64,000 bases of DNA from Chryseobacterium jejuense (lineage in GTDB: Bacteria > Bacteroidota > Bacteroidia > Flavobacteriales > Weeksellaceae). The stretch is taken from the NCBI RefSeq assembly GCF_900100075.1, contig NZ_FNEG01000001.1, positions 558,001 through 622,000 of the forward strand. Direction: 5' to 3'. Shown one piece after another: positions 35,742 to 43,612 of this stretch. Position numbers and translations under genes: made by a program. Every line of letters begins with the position of its first letter. Positions within the stretch are counted from its first letter, which is position 1. The notes under the pieces are model-generated. The model was not told the DNA's origin, ran no database searches, and saw nothing but the letters and a program-made list of their open reading frames with translations.

Positions 35742-36215
35742 TTATAGTCTTTTGAATATTGCTGTTATCTCATCCTTTATTCCATCACCATTTACATCAG
35801 TTAACTCTTGTATGATTTCTAATTCAGTGGCGGTTAATTTTTTTATAGTAGAAACTTCAGTGCTTCCATCATATTTAACCTTCAGTGTTTTAGAAGAAGA
35901 GTCATAAGTATAGTCAGTGTTAGTGTCAGCATCAAGTTTGCATTCTGATTCAGCATTTCCATAGTAGGAAATTTCATGTATTTTTCCATTGGCTGCAATG
36001 TCTATAAATCCTTTTTTATCGCATACATTGGCATCCGATGATTTGCTGGCAATAATACTACCGTCTTTTCCGGAGTAGGCCATATATTTAGAAGGCTGCC
36101 ATTTGCCAATAATACTAGGCTCTGTAGTTTTGTTATTGGCATCATCATTATCATTACTATTACATGCGAATAAGCTTAAGGCTGCAATGCTTAAAAATAG
36201 AGTTTTCTTGATCAT
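35742..36215 (-). CDS. Lipocalin-like lipoprotein
   Basis: 157 residues. The signal AALSLFAC ends in a lipobox (Cys18). The mature part has the repeating beta-strand pattern of lipocalin-like domains (SIIGKWQPSKYMAYSGKDG, IDIAANGKIHEI, KTLKVKYDG) and ends in a calcium-loop-like DVNGDGIKDEITAIFKRL. A shorter relative with the same ending pattern is encoded at 58479-58958. It is probably a surface or periplasmic binding protein; the ligand is unknown. Confidence 0.78.
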   Translation of the reverse strand: MIKKTLFLSIAALSLFACNSNDNDDANNKTTEPSIIGKWQPSKYMAYSGKDGSIIASKSSDANVCDKKGFIDIAANGKIHEISYYGNAESECKLDADTNTDYTYDSSSKTLKVKYDGSTEVSTIKKLTATELEIIQELTDVNGDGIKDEITAIFKRL

Positions 36216-36241
36216 ACTTTTTATATTTGTTTTAAACGGAA

Positions 36242-36249
36242 CAAATATA
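36242..36249 (-). promoter_or_regulatory. -7 element of the lipoprotein gene
   Basis: TATATTTG on the minus strand, about 27 bases before the ATG. The same octamer occurs on the plus strand at 36222-36229, so the two form a short inverted repeat. Confidence 0.45.
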
Positions 36250-36339
36250 AAAAGTTTTAAATACTCTTCGTAGTGAAATATATAGATTTAATTCTATTTC
36301 TAAAAAATAGTGTTTAGCTAAAACTTAGATCATTTTTTC

Positions 36340-36450
36340 ATCATAAGCTCACAGATTTTGCAGATAGCACAGATTGGTTTAAACTATGCGGAACAATACT
36401 TTATGATCGAAATAAAGATTTGCAAAATCTGTGCGATCTGCGAAAAATAA
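36340..36450. repeat. CAGATTTTGCAGAT intergenic repeat, copy 2
   Basis: CACAGATTTTGCA (36350-36362) and TGCAAAATCTGTG (36421-36433) form a perfect 13-bp inverted repeat within a longer imperfect one. It opens like the copy at 35561 (ATAAGCTC-CAGATTTTGCAGAT). Confidence 0.75.
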
Positions 36451-36574
36451 GATATCTCCTATAAATCTTTTGTCTGATTTTATTGAAAATATATTCAATG
36501 GGTTGAAAATTAACATTTTGTTAAGCTGATTCCGATCTTTTTATCTTTAAATTAGATGAACCAAATTCTAAAAA

Positions 36575-38104
36575 ATGTATGATATCATCATCATAGGAAC
36601 CGGAGCCGGAGGTTCCACTATGGCTTATCAATTAGCTGATAGCGGTAAGAAAATATTAATTCTGGAAAGAGGAGATTATGTTCCGGTTGAAAAAGAAAAT
36701 TGGAGTTCCATAGAAGTTTTTCAGAAAAACAGATATACAACAACAGATCTTTGGCTGGATAAGAATGGAAACACTTTCCGTCCGGGAATGCACTATAATG
36801 TGGGTGGAAATACCAAGTTTTACGGAGCAGCTTTATTTCGCTTAAGAGAAGAAGACTTTAAGGAAATTCAGCATTATGACGGTATTTCTCCTGCCTGGCC
36901 TATTCAATATGATGATTTAAAATCCTACTATCTGGAAGCAGAAAAGCTCTTTCATGTCCATGGAAAAAGAGGATCTGATCCTACAGAGCCTTTTGATTCG
37001 GAGCCTTATCCTCATTCTGCACTGCCTCATGAGCCCAGGATTCAGGAAATTTTTGATGAATTAACGAATTATGGACTTCACCCTTTCGAATTGCCGATCG
37101 GAGTTAATTTTGAACCTCATTCCACAGCCAATGCTCCTTATACATTAGACCGTTTTGATGGTTTTCCGGATGCTTCTGAAAGAAAAGGTGATGCGCATCT
37201 TTGTGCATTATCAAAAGCATTAGAATATTCCAATGTCGAACTGATGACGAATGCAAAAGTTGTAAAACTTAATACCGATCACTCAGGGAAAAGAATTACT
37301 GAAGTTATAATAGAACAAGGGGAAGGAATGGAAACATTGACGGCAGATCTTGTTATTCTTTCGGCAGGAGCAATCAACTCAGCAGCAATATTATTACAAA
37401 GTAAAAATGATCAGTTTCCCAATGGGCTTGCCAATTCTTCAGACCAGGTGGGAAGAAACTATATGTTTCATCAGAATACAGCTTTGATTGCCTTATATAC
37501 AGAACCCAATCCTACAAAATTTGGGAAGACATTTGGAATCAACGATTTCTATCATTCTGCCAGAGGATATAAATTTCCCTTAGGGCATATACAGATGCTG
37601 GGGAAATCAGACGAAAACCAGATCAAAGCAGACAGTCCGATTCCTGCTCCGGGTTTTACCTTTGATTTAATGGCAAAACATGCGGTTGACTTCTGGCTGA
37701 CCTCAGAAGACTTACCAGATCCTGAAAACCGTGTAACAGTTGAAGACGGACAAATTAAAATTAGTTATACAGACAATAACCAAAAAGGACACGAGTTCTT
37801 AAAAACAGAATTAATCAAAGCCTTAAAGGCATCAGGGAAATTTGAAAGCTTCCTGTTTAAAGGATATTACTTCAGTAAAGGAATGGATATAGCTTCACCT
37901 GCCCATCAAAATGGAACAACAAGAATGGGACCTGATCCTGAAACCTCAGTCGTTGATACTTACTGCAAAGCTCACGATCTGGAAAATCTATACATTGTAG
38001 ACGGAGGATTCTTTGTTTCCAGTGGAGCGGTAAATCCTGCACTTACGATTATTGCGATGGCATTAAGAGTAGGAGAGTATCTCAAAAAGCATGTTTTAAA
38101 GTAA
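36575..38104 (+). CDS. GMC family oxidoreductase
   Basis: 509 residues. The FAD-binding motif IIGTGAGGSTMAYQLA starts at residue 5, followed by ILERGDYVP. The C-terminal GMC region has HQNGTTRMGPDP with the catalytic-type histidine, then LYIVDGGFFVSSGAVNPALT. GMC enzymes oxidise alcohols or sugars with FAD. The gene is followed four bases later by an MFS carrier, so the pair may import and oxidise one substrate. No signal peptide is present, so the enzyme is cytoplasmic. Confidence 0.92.
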   Translation: MYDIIIIGTGAGGSTMAYQLADSGKKILILERGDYVPVEKENWSSIEVFQKNRYTTTDLWLDKNGNTFRPGMHYNVGGNTKFYGAALFRLREEDFKEIQHYDGISPAWPIQYDDLKSYYLEAEKLFHVHGKRGSDPTEPFDSEPYPHSALPHEPRIQEIFDELTNYGLHPFELPIGVNFEPHSTANAPYTLDRFDGFPDASERKGDAHLCALSKALEYSNVELMTNAKVVKLNTDHSGKRITEVIIEQGEGMETLTADLVILSAGAINSAAILLQSKNDQFPNGLANSSDQVGRNYMFHQNTALIALYTEPNPTKFGKTFGINDFYHSARGYKFPLGHIQMLGKSDENQIKADSPIPAPGFTFDLMAKHAVDFWLTSEDLPDPENRVTVEDGQIKISYTDNNQKGHEFLKTELIKALKASGKFESFLFKGYYFSKGMDIASPAHQNGTTRMGPDPETSVVDTYCKAHDLENLYIVDGGFFVSSGAVNPALTIIAMALRVGEYLKKHVLK

Positions 38105-38108
38105 ATTC

Positions 38109-39275
38109 ATGGATTCTAAGAAAATCATTATCATCGTTGTTTTCTTATTAGCTTTTCTTACTGGGGTGAACTTTGTAATTTTTCCGGCATTAGGAAATGC
38201 TTTTATGGATTCTTCCCTATTTGCACTTTCCATATCTCAATTTGGTAATTTGTTTGTACCTCAGGTCATCTGTATTATCATTTCATGTTTAAGTGCTCCA
38301 TTTTTGGTTAATAAATGGGGACCGAAGGTTATTCTGGCTGTTGGTATCTTGTTAATGCTTGCCTCAACTGGTACTTTGTGGTTCCTGCATTATTTTATGA
38401 GCGGGAAATCATTATTGTTTCCCATACTCTTGATTCTGGTTGCTTGTATGGGAATGGGGTTTGGATTTTCCATTACAACACTCAATCCTTTGGCCGCAAG
38501 TTTATTTGAGAAAGGAAACTCTTCAGCCATTTTAATTCTTCAGTTTCTGGTAGGATTAGGGACGTCAACATCTCCATTGATGATGAATCTGATCGGAGAC
38601 GTCAAAAACTGGATGTATGTTCCTGGGGTAATATTTATTGTTGTAAGTCTTGTATTCATTCTCTTTTTATTGCTTAAAATTGATAAAGGGACATTTTTCG
38701 AACTTCCTGACCATTTCAAAATTCCAAAAAAACTCTGGATATTTTTTGCTGCAATCATTTTATATGGTTGTGTAGAGGGCACTTTTGGAAGTTTTGGTGG
38801 GATTATTCTTAAAAATAAAGGATTGGATAATAGTAATGCAAGCTTTGGATTATCCTTATTTTGGGGAGGAATTGCTCTTAACCGGCTTTTATTCGGGATG
38901 CTTTCTAAAAAACTCGAGCTATCCTTATTCTTTATAACCTCTCCACTTTGGGTGGGTATTTTACTTTTGTTGCTCCTGATCTATCCCAACATCCAAATCT
39001 TATTGATGATGATGTTTTTAATCGGTTTCTTTATGGGAAGTATATTTCCTGGTTCTATTGGCTGGGGTACAGTTGAATTTCCAACATATTCAGTATTGGT
39101 TTCTGGATTTCTTATGGCTGCCAATCAAATCGGAACAGGAATTGTGACCAATGTTCTGGGGCACTTTTCCAATTATATTTCTACGATTATCGGACTATTG
39201 ATCATATTAATGCTGCTTATCTGTGTTTTATTCTTTTATCTTAAAAAAGGGTCTAAAATTAAAGAGGCATTTTAG
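38109..39275 (+). CDS. MFS transporter
   Basis: 388 residues with about 12 membrane segments and no soluble domains. It lacks an obvious subfamily signature; the general outline (GMGFGFSITTLNPLAA, GCVEGTFGSFGG) recalls the FucP-type sugar carriers. It lies four bases after the GMC oxidoreductase gene and so is probably co-expressed with it. A carbohydrate or polyol substrate is a guess from that pairing. Confidence 0.82.
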   Translation: MDSKKIIIIVVFLLAFLTGVNFVIFPALGNAFMDSSLFALSISQFGNLFVPQVICIIISCLSAPFLVNKWGPKVILAVGILLMLASTGTLWFLHYFMSGKSLLFPILLILVACMGMGFGFSITTLNPLAASLFEKGNSSAILILQFLVGLGTSTSPLMMNLIGDVKNWMYVPGVIFIVVSLVFILFLLLKIDKGTFFELPDHFKIPKKLWIFFAAIILYGCVEGTFGSFGGIILKNKGLDNSNASFGLSLFWGGIALNRLLFGMLSKKLELSLFFITSPLWVGILLLLLLIYPNIQILLMMMFLIGFFMGSIFPGSIGWGTVEFPTYSVLVSGFLMAANQIGTGIVTNVLGHFSNYISTIIGLLIILMLLICVLFFYLKKGSKIKEAF

Positions 39276-39344
39276 GAAAAGATAAATCAAATATTGACTG
39301 AGAGTTAAAAGAGTAAAACAAGAAGTATGATATCTATAGAATAA

Positions 39345-39425
39345 TAGTAATAAAATTCAATAAAAGCGGGCTTTAGCCCGCTCTCATATTTTAAATATAG
39401 TCGAATGGCTTTAACTAAAACTCAT
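39345..39425. repeat. Double-hairpin intergenic repeat, copy 2
   Basis: AGCGGGCTTTAGCCCGCT (39365-39382), then a decayed second hairpin (AATGGCTTTAACTAAAAC). Its left flank matches that of copy 1. Confidence 0.75.
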
Positions 39426-39657
39426 ATGATTTTTTGAATGATCTTTGCAGACTAAGATTTTTAACTATTTTATTCGTGCATTAGCGGCCAATAAAACAGT
39501 GTGCAGTTTTATAGAAGGTAAAATCCTTGCGCCTTAAAAACACCTTCATTATTCAATATCTTTTGCGCCTTTGTGTAATCCAACAGAATAATTTTCCTTT
39601 TCTCAGGCACTCCTTTTTTCTTATCCTATATCAACTTTTTTTTACCTCCACATCTCT

Positions 39658-39665
39658 TACATTTG
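39658..39665 (+). promoter_or_regulatory. -7 element of the pirin gene
   Basis: TACATTTG, 20 bases before the ATG. The -33 TTG is not clear. Confidence 0.5.
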
Positions 39666-39685
39666 TACCATAAATAATCACAGAA

Positions 39686-40414
39686 ATGAAAACAGTATAT
39701 CATAAAGCGGATTCAAGAGGCCATGCTAATCATGGTTGGTTAAACTCTCACCATACATTTAGTTTTGCAAACTATCAGAACAAAGACAGAATGAACTTTG
39801 GAGTATTAAGAGTATTGAATGACGATACCGTTTCTCAAGGAATGGGATTCGGGACGCATCCACACAGGGACATGGAAATTATTTCTATTCCTTTGGAAGG
39901 AGATTTGGAACACAAAGATTCAATGGGAACTACCGCGGTAATCAAGAAAGGTGAAATTCAGGTGATGAGTGCTGGAACTGGAGTACAACACAGTGAATAC
40001 AACAAAAATAAAGACGAGGAAGTAAAATTCTTACAGATCTGGGTTTTCCCAAAAGAATTGAATGTTGAACCACGATACGATCAGAAAAGCATCAAAGAAG
40101 GTGAGAAGATCAATGGATTCCAACAGATTTTATCTCCCAATAAAAATGATGACGGAGTCTGGATTCACCAGGATGCATGGTTTAATATTGCCAACTTTAA
40201 ACAGGGTAACGGTAAAAACTATATGTTGAACAAAAAGGATAACGGAGTATATGCATTTGTTTTAAAAGGAAGTGCAAAAGTAGGAGACCGTGTTCTGAAT
40301 GAAAGAGACGGATTAGGAATCTGGGATACTCAAAGTTTTAATATTGAAGCCATAGAAGATGCTGAAATATTATTGATGGAAGTCCCTATGGAATTACCTT
40401 CTTATCTTAAATAA
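39686..40414 (+). CDS. Pirin family protein (YhhW type)
   Basis: 242 residues, cytoplasmic bicupin. The first cupin carries the metal ligands H58 and H60 (THPHRDME), H102 and E104 (GVQHSEYN). Bacterial members such as YhhW show quercetin 2,3-dioxygenase activity, and others act as redox or transcription partners. The second half has the looser cupin (VFVLKGSAKVGDRVL). It stands alone with its own promoter and a hairpin after it, and is followed by an FMN reductase, which suggests a common redox theme. Confidence 0.92.
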   Translation: MKTVYHKADSRGHANHGWLNSHHTFSFANYQNKDRMNFGVLRVLNDDTVSQGMGFGTHPHRDMEIISIPLEGDLEHKDSMGTTAVIKKGEIQVMSAGTGVQHSEYNKNKDEEVKFLQIWVFPKELNVEPRYDQKSIKEGEKINGFQQILSPNKNDDGVWIHQDAWFNIANFKQGNGKNYMLNKKDNGVYAFVLKGSAKVGDRVLNERDGLGIWDTQSFNIEAIEDAEILLMEVPMELPSYLK

Positions 40415-40450
40415 AAAACTAAATTTGTATCCTTACAATTAAAATAAAAT

Positions 40451-40490
40451 AGGATCACCATCAACAAACTCATTGCGGATGGTGGTTCTT
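40451..40490 (+). terminator. Weak hairpin after the pirin gene
   Basis: CACCATC and GATGGTG pair across a 15-base loop, followed by GTTCTTTAATG. It is a weak terminator candidate. Confidence 0.45.
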
Positions 40491-40520
40491 TAATGATAAC
40501 TTAAAAATTTAATACGAAAT

Positions 40521-41072
40521 ATGAAAATCTTAGCAATAGCAGGAAGTAATTCAGAAGTTTCAATGAACAAACAGTTGGTAGCTTATGCATCAACATTATT
40601 TGATAAAGCAGAAGTAGAAGTGATTGATTTAAATCCTTTCGAAATGCCAATCTACAAACACGAAAGAGAATTAACAGGCGGAGTTCCTCAGGAAGCTCAC
40701 GATTTTGCAGCTAAAATTGATGGAGCAGATTTACTGTTGGTTTCTTTAGGAGAACACAACGGAACGTACTCTACAGCATTCAAAAATGTGTTCGATTGGG
40801 TTTCGAGAATCAAAGACAGAACGGTATGGAATGAAGTACCCATGTTATTGATGGCTACATCTCCAGGAGGAAGAGGTGGAGCAGGAGTTTTAGAAGCAGC
40901 ATCTAAGCGTTTCCCTTTCCACGGTGGAAATGTGGTAGAAACGTTCTCACTTCCTTTCTTCAATGATAACTTCGATAAAGCTGAACAGAAAATTTCTAAC
41001 GCGGAGAAAGACAGTGAATTAAAGGAAAAAGTAAAGAAGATTGCGGCTATTGAAACTATCCTTGAAAAATAG
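40521..41072 (+). CDS. NADPH-dependent FMN reductase (flavodoxin-like)
   Basis: 183 residues. The flavodoxin-like fold starts MKILAIAGSNSEVSMNKQLV, with the phosphate-binding loop GSNSEVSMNKQL and the LVSLGEHNGTYSTAFKN segment of the FMN-reductase/chromate-reductase family. It transfers electrons from NAD(P)H to flavin or small oxidised molecules. The stretch TSPGGRGGAGVLE is typical. It is transcribed in the same direction as the pirin gene but separated by 106 bases and a hairpin. Confidence 0.92.
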   Translation: MKILAIAGSNSEVSMNKQLVAYASTLFDKAEVEVIDLNPFEMPIYKHERELTGGVPQEAHDFAAKIDGADLLLVSLGEHNGTYSTAFKNVFDWVSRIKDRTVWNEVPMLLMATSPGGRGGAGVLEAASKRFPFHGGNVVETFSLPFFNDNFDKAEQKISNAEKDSELKEKVKKIAAIETILEK

Positions 41073-41075
41073 AAT

Positions 41076-41105
41076 TTGAATATTCATTTAAAATTACTAT
41101 TTTTG
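41076..41105 (+). promoter_or_regulatory. Promoter of a short transcript
   Basis: TTG (41076-41078), a 19-base spacer and TATTTTTG (41098-41105), an excellent consensus match. It lies just after the FMN reductase stop and before a 24-codon ORF. Confidence 0.7.
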
Positions 41106-41119
41106 CAAAAAGAAAAGAG

Positions 41120-41194
41120 ATGAAAATTCAGACCTCCTATAAACAATGTTTTTCTCATAAAGGGAAAATTGTGGGCTCTGAAATTCTGAGATAA
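41120..41194 (+). CDS. Possible 24-residue small protein
   Basis: ATG to TAA gives 24 residues starting MKIQTSYKQC, basic, with one Cys. An AG-rich segment (AGAAAAGAG) lies just upstream, a strong promoter ends 15 bases before the ATG, and a terminator starts eight bases after the stop. The layout of promoter, ORF and terminator is compact and deliberate. It may be a small protein, or the ORF may be incidental in a small RNA or a leader. I do not recognise it. Confidence 0.4.
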   Translation: MKIQTSYKQCFSHKGKIVGSEILR

Positions 41195-41201
41195 AATAAC
41201 G

Positions 41202-41234
41202 GCCGATAATCTGAAAAGATTGTCGGCTTTTTTG
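41202..41234 (+). terminator. Terminator of the short transcript
   Basis: GCCGATAATCT and AGATTGTCGGC form an 11-bp stem (one T:G pair), followed by seven T. Downstream, before purM, lies a decayed palindrome (GATCATCA...TGATGATC). Confidence 0.85.
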
Positions 41235-41351
41235 TTTTCTAAATCGAATATAAAAAGTAAATTGAAATATATAAAGATCGTAAGACTACAGGCACCGGAT
41301 CATCAATAATCTGAGAACTGAAATCTGATGATCTAAAAAATCTAAGCAGAC

Positions 41352-42344
41352 ATGAGTAACACTTACAAATCAGCAGGAGTAGACAAAGAAGAAGGATACA
41401 AAACGGTTGACAAGATCAAAAAAGCGGTTGGTGAAACCCATAATTCCAATGTGTTGAACCACTTGGGAAGTTTTGGTGCTTTCTATGAGATCGGTGGATA
41501 CAAAAATCCGGTTCTTGTTTCAGGAACAGATGGAGTAGGAACAAAGTTGAAAGTAGCTTTGGATACCAAAAAATATGACTCAATTGGAGTAGACTGTTTC
41601 GCAATGTGTGCTAATGATATTCTTTGCCATGGGGCTAAACCTTTATTCTTCTTAGATTATTTAGCTTGTGGAAAGCTTGATTCTGAGATTGCAGCTGAAA
41701 TCGTTTTAGGAATGGTAGAAGCTTGTAAAGACAATAACTGTGCATTAATTGGTGGAGAAACTGCTGAAATGCCGGGGATGTATCAGCCTGGAGATTACGA
41801 TGTTGCAGGATTCTGTGTAGGAATTGTAGAAAAAGACCAGATCATTGACGGTTCTAAGATTAAACCAGGTAACAAAATTATTGCATTACCAAGCTCAGGA
41901 TTCCACTCAAACGGATTCTCTTTAGTAAGAAAAGTATTCCCGAATTTCGAAGAAGAATTTGAAGGAAAACCATTATATGAAACGCTTTTAGTTCCTACAA
42001 GACTATACTTTAAGGATATTCACAAAGTATTGGAAGAAGTAAAAGTAGAAGGAATTGCTCACATTACGGGTGGTGGTCTTTACGAAAACGTTCCAAGAAT
42101 TATTCCTGAAGGACTTTGTGCTTCTATTGACGGTTCTAAAATCAGAATCCCAAGTGTAATGCTTGAATTGGAAAAAAGAGGTGGTGTTACTCGTGAAGAA
42201 ATGCACGGAACATTCAATATGGGTGTAGGGATGGTAATTGTTGTAGATGCAGAACATGCTGAAAAAGTATTACACCTTTTAGATGATGCTTACGAAATTG
42301 GAGAAATCACTGAAGGAGCAGAGAAAATCAATTTATCATTATAA
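41352..42344 (+). CDS. purM: Phosphoribosylformylglycinamidine cyclo-ligase
   Basis: 330 residues of AIR synthetase, which closes FGAM to aminoimidazole ribotide with ATP in purine biosynthesis. The N-terminal half shows YKSAGVDKEEGYK and LVSGTDGVGTKLKVA, and the second domain has GGETAEMPGMYQPGDYD and AHITGGGLYENVPRI. Length is normal. It starts a run of purine genes (purM, purN, purH, purD, guaA) on the plus strand, interrupted only by a small membrane protein and palindromes. Confidence 0.97.
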   Translation: MSNTYKSAGVDKEEGYKTVDKIKKAVGETHNSNVLNHLGSFGAFYEIGGYKNPVLVSGTDGVGTKLKVALDTKKYDSIGVDCFAMCANDILCHGAKPLFFLDYLACGKLDSEIAAEIVLGMVEACKDNNCALIGGETAEMPGMYQPGDYDVAGFCVGIVEKDQIIDGSKIKPGNKIIALPSSGFHSNGFSLVRKVFPNFEEEFEGKPLYETLLVPTRLYFKDIHKVLEEVKVEGIAHITGGGLYENVPRIIPEGLCASIDGSKIRIPSVMLELEKRGGVTREEMHGTFNMGVGMVIVVDAEHAEKVLHLLDDAYEIGEITEGAEKINLSL

Positions 42345-42395
42345 AAATTAATTACTATGCCAGTTATGGCTAGACTGGTCAGTGTTACATCATAA

Positions 42396-42818
42396 ATGAA
42401 TAAATCCATCCGCTACTTGGTCATAGCAATAGTGCTCCTCGGAGTAGGATATTGGGGATTTCATAGCTGGAAACATAAAACATCTTTAGGAGAACTTATG
42501 ACCATCGAAGCTTCATATATGATGTATGCCTGCGGAGATGATAATGATGATATAAAAGTTGAAAAGGTAATCAATCCAAAGTATAGCTTTTTATTAGGAA
42601 AAGATATAAATCCTGAAACGCTGGTACCAGAAGCATTCCAGACTTTAGAGTTGAAGAATTACTTCTATGATAACCGTACCGACCAATATAATTTGACGTA
42701 CAGGTTGAAAGGTCGTTTGGAGCAGAACTCAAAGTCAGGATGCAGTAATTCCGCTCCCAGATTTTATGTTGAGGAAATAGAAAGACTGGATGGAACACAT
42801 CGGGTAATAGTAAAATAA
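42396..42818 (+). CDS. Membrane-anchored hypothetical protein
   Basis: 140 residues with one N-terminal anchor (about 5-24, IRYLVIAIVLLGVGYWGF) and a polar domain facing outward. Two Cys residues (in MYACGDDNDD and KSGCSNSAP) could form a disulfide. It lies between purM and purN on the same strand but has no visible link to purines. The family is unknown to me. Confidence 0.65.
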   Translation: MNKSIRYLVIAIVLLGVGYWGFHSWKHKTSLGELMTIEASYMMYACGDDNDDIKVEKVINPKYSFLLGKDINPETLVPEAFQTLELKNYFYDNRTDQYNLTYRLKGRLEQNSKSGCSNSAPRFYVEEIERLDGTHRVIVK

Positions 42819-42836
42819 ATCAAACAGGAAACTGAA

Positions 42837-42869
42837 AGCCTTGTCAAGGTTTAAAACCTTGACAAGGCT
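42837..42869. repeat. 33-bp perfect palindrome
   Basis: AGCCTTGTCAAGGTTT, one A, then its exact complement. It lies 11 bases before the purN start. It may be a mobile intergenic palindrome or terminate the upstream gene, though no T-run follows. Confidence 0.8.
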
Positions 42870-42880
42870 ACCCAATAAAT

Positions 42881-43444
42881 ATGAAAAAACTAGTAGTGCT
42901 TGTCTCCGGTTCAGGAACCAATCTGCAAAGAATCATTGATACTATTGAGGCTGGAGAGATTCAGAACGCAAAAGTAGCTTTGGTAGTAGCAGACAGAGAA
43001 TGTTTCGGACTGGAAAGAGCAAAGAATCATAATATAGAAACCATACTGATTCCAAGAGGAAAGAATTTCAGCAGCGAATTGGCTAATGTAATCCCACAAG
43101 ATACAGATCTTATTGTATTGGCAGGATTTTTATCCATTTTAAAACCTGAATTCTGTGAAAACTGGAATGGTAAAATAATTAATATTCATCCGGCATTACT
43201 TCCGAAATTTGGTGGAAAAGGAATGTGGGGAATGAACGTTCACAATGCAGTGATTGAAGCCAAAGAAGTAGAAAGTGGGGCAACAGTACACTTTGTAACG
43301 CCGGGTATTGATGAAGGAGCAGCTATTCTTCAGAAATCTTTTGAAGTAACAGCAGATGATACTCCCGAAACATTAGCGCAGAAAGTTCATCAGATTGAAT
43401 ATGAGATATTTCCTTTAGCGATTAATAAAGTCCTGGGAAACTGA
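42881..43444 (+). CDS. purN: Phosphoribosylglycinamide formyltransferase
   Basis: 187 residues of the GART family, which transfers formyl from 10-formyl-THF to GAR. The substrate loop is VSGSGTNLQRIID. The active-site region has NIHPALLPKFGGKGMWG with the catalytic His, and GIDEGAAILQ with the catalytic Asp. The length is slightly short but normal for Bacteroidota. It follows a perfect palindrome and precedes another palindromic gap before purH. Confidence 0.96.
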   Translation: MKKLVVLVSGSGTNLQRIIDTIEAGEIQNAKVALVVADRECFGLERAKNHNIETILIPRGKNFSSELANVIPQDTDLIVLAGFLSILKPEFCENWNGKIINIHPALLPKFGGKGMWGMNVHNAVIEAKEVESGATVHFVTPGIDEGAAILQKSFEVTADDTPETLAQKVHQIEYEIFPLAINKVLGN

Positions 43445-43445
43445 T

Positions 43446-43521
43446 AATGTAACAATCTAGTAATGTACCAATTTACCAATCATTTAATTGTTACATTGTT
43501 AAACTGGTACATTGCTACATT
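43446..43521. repeat. AATGTA-type imperfect inverted repeat
   Basis: The left arm AATGTAACAATCTAGTAATG with TACCAATTT faces the right arm AAACTGGTACATTGCTACATT (43501-43521), an imperfect palindrome in the purN-purH gap. Confidence 0.6.
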
Positions 43522-43612
43522 AGCAAATAATCTAAGTAAAATAAAAAGTAATCCGGAAGTGAAAGACCCGGATACAGTTTGAAATAACTGTGAAAAGTAA
43601 AAATTGAAAGTA

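Larger units (their letters stand above)
36216..36574. other. Non-coding gap with an intergenic palindrome
   Basis: No gene. It carries the promoter of the minus-strand lipoprotein gene, the second repeat family copy at 36340-36450, and an AT-rich leader before the GMC oxidoreductase gene. Confidence 0.6.
39276..39685. other. Non-coding gap with repeats
   Basis: No gene. It holds double-hairpin repeat copy 2 and a degenerate tract with CCTTGCGCC and TTTGCGCCTTTGTGTAA, which looks like decayed repeat sequence. A -7 element for the pirin gene stands at 39658-39665 (TACATTTG). Confidence 0.6.

Noticed and set aside
43604..43612. TTG start giving purH three extra residues
   Set aside because: The ATG at 43613 has a better ribosome site and gives the usual [14 protein letters not shown] beginning.
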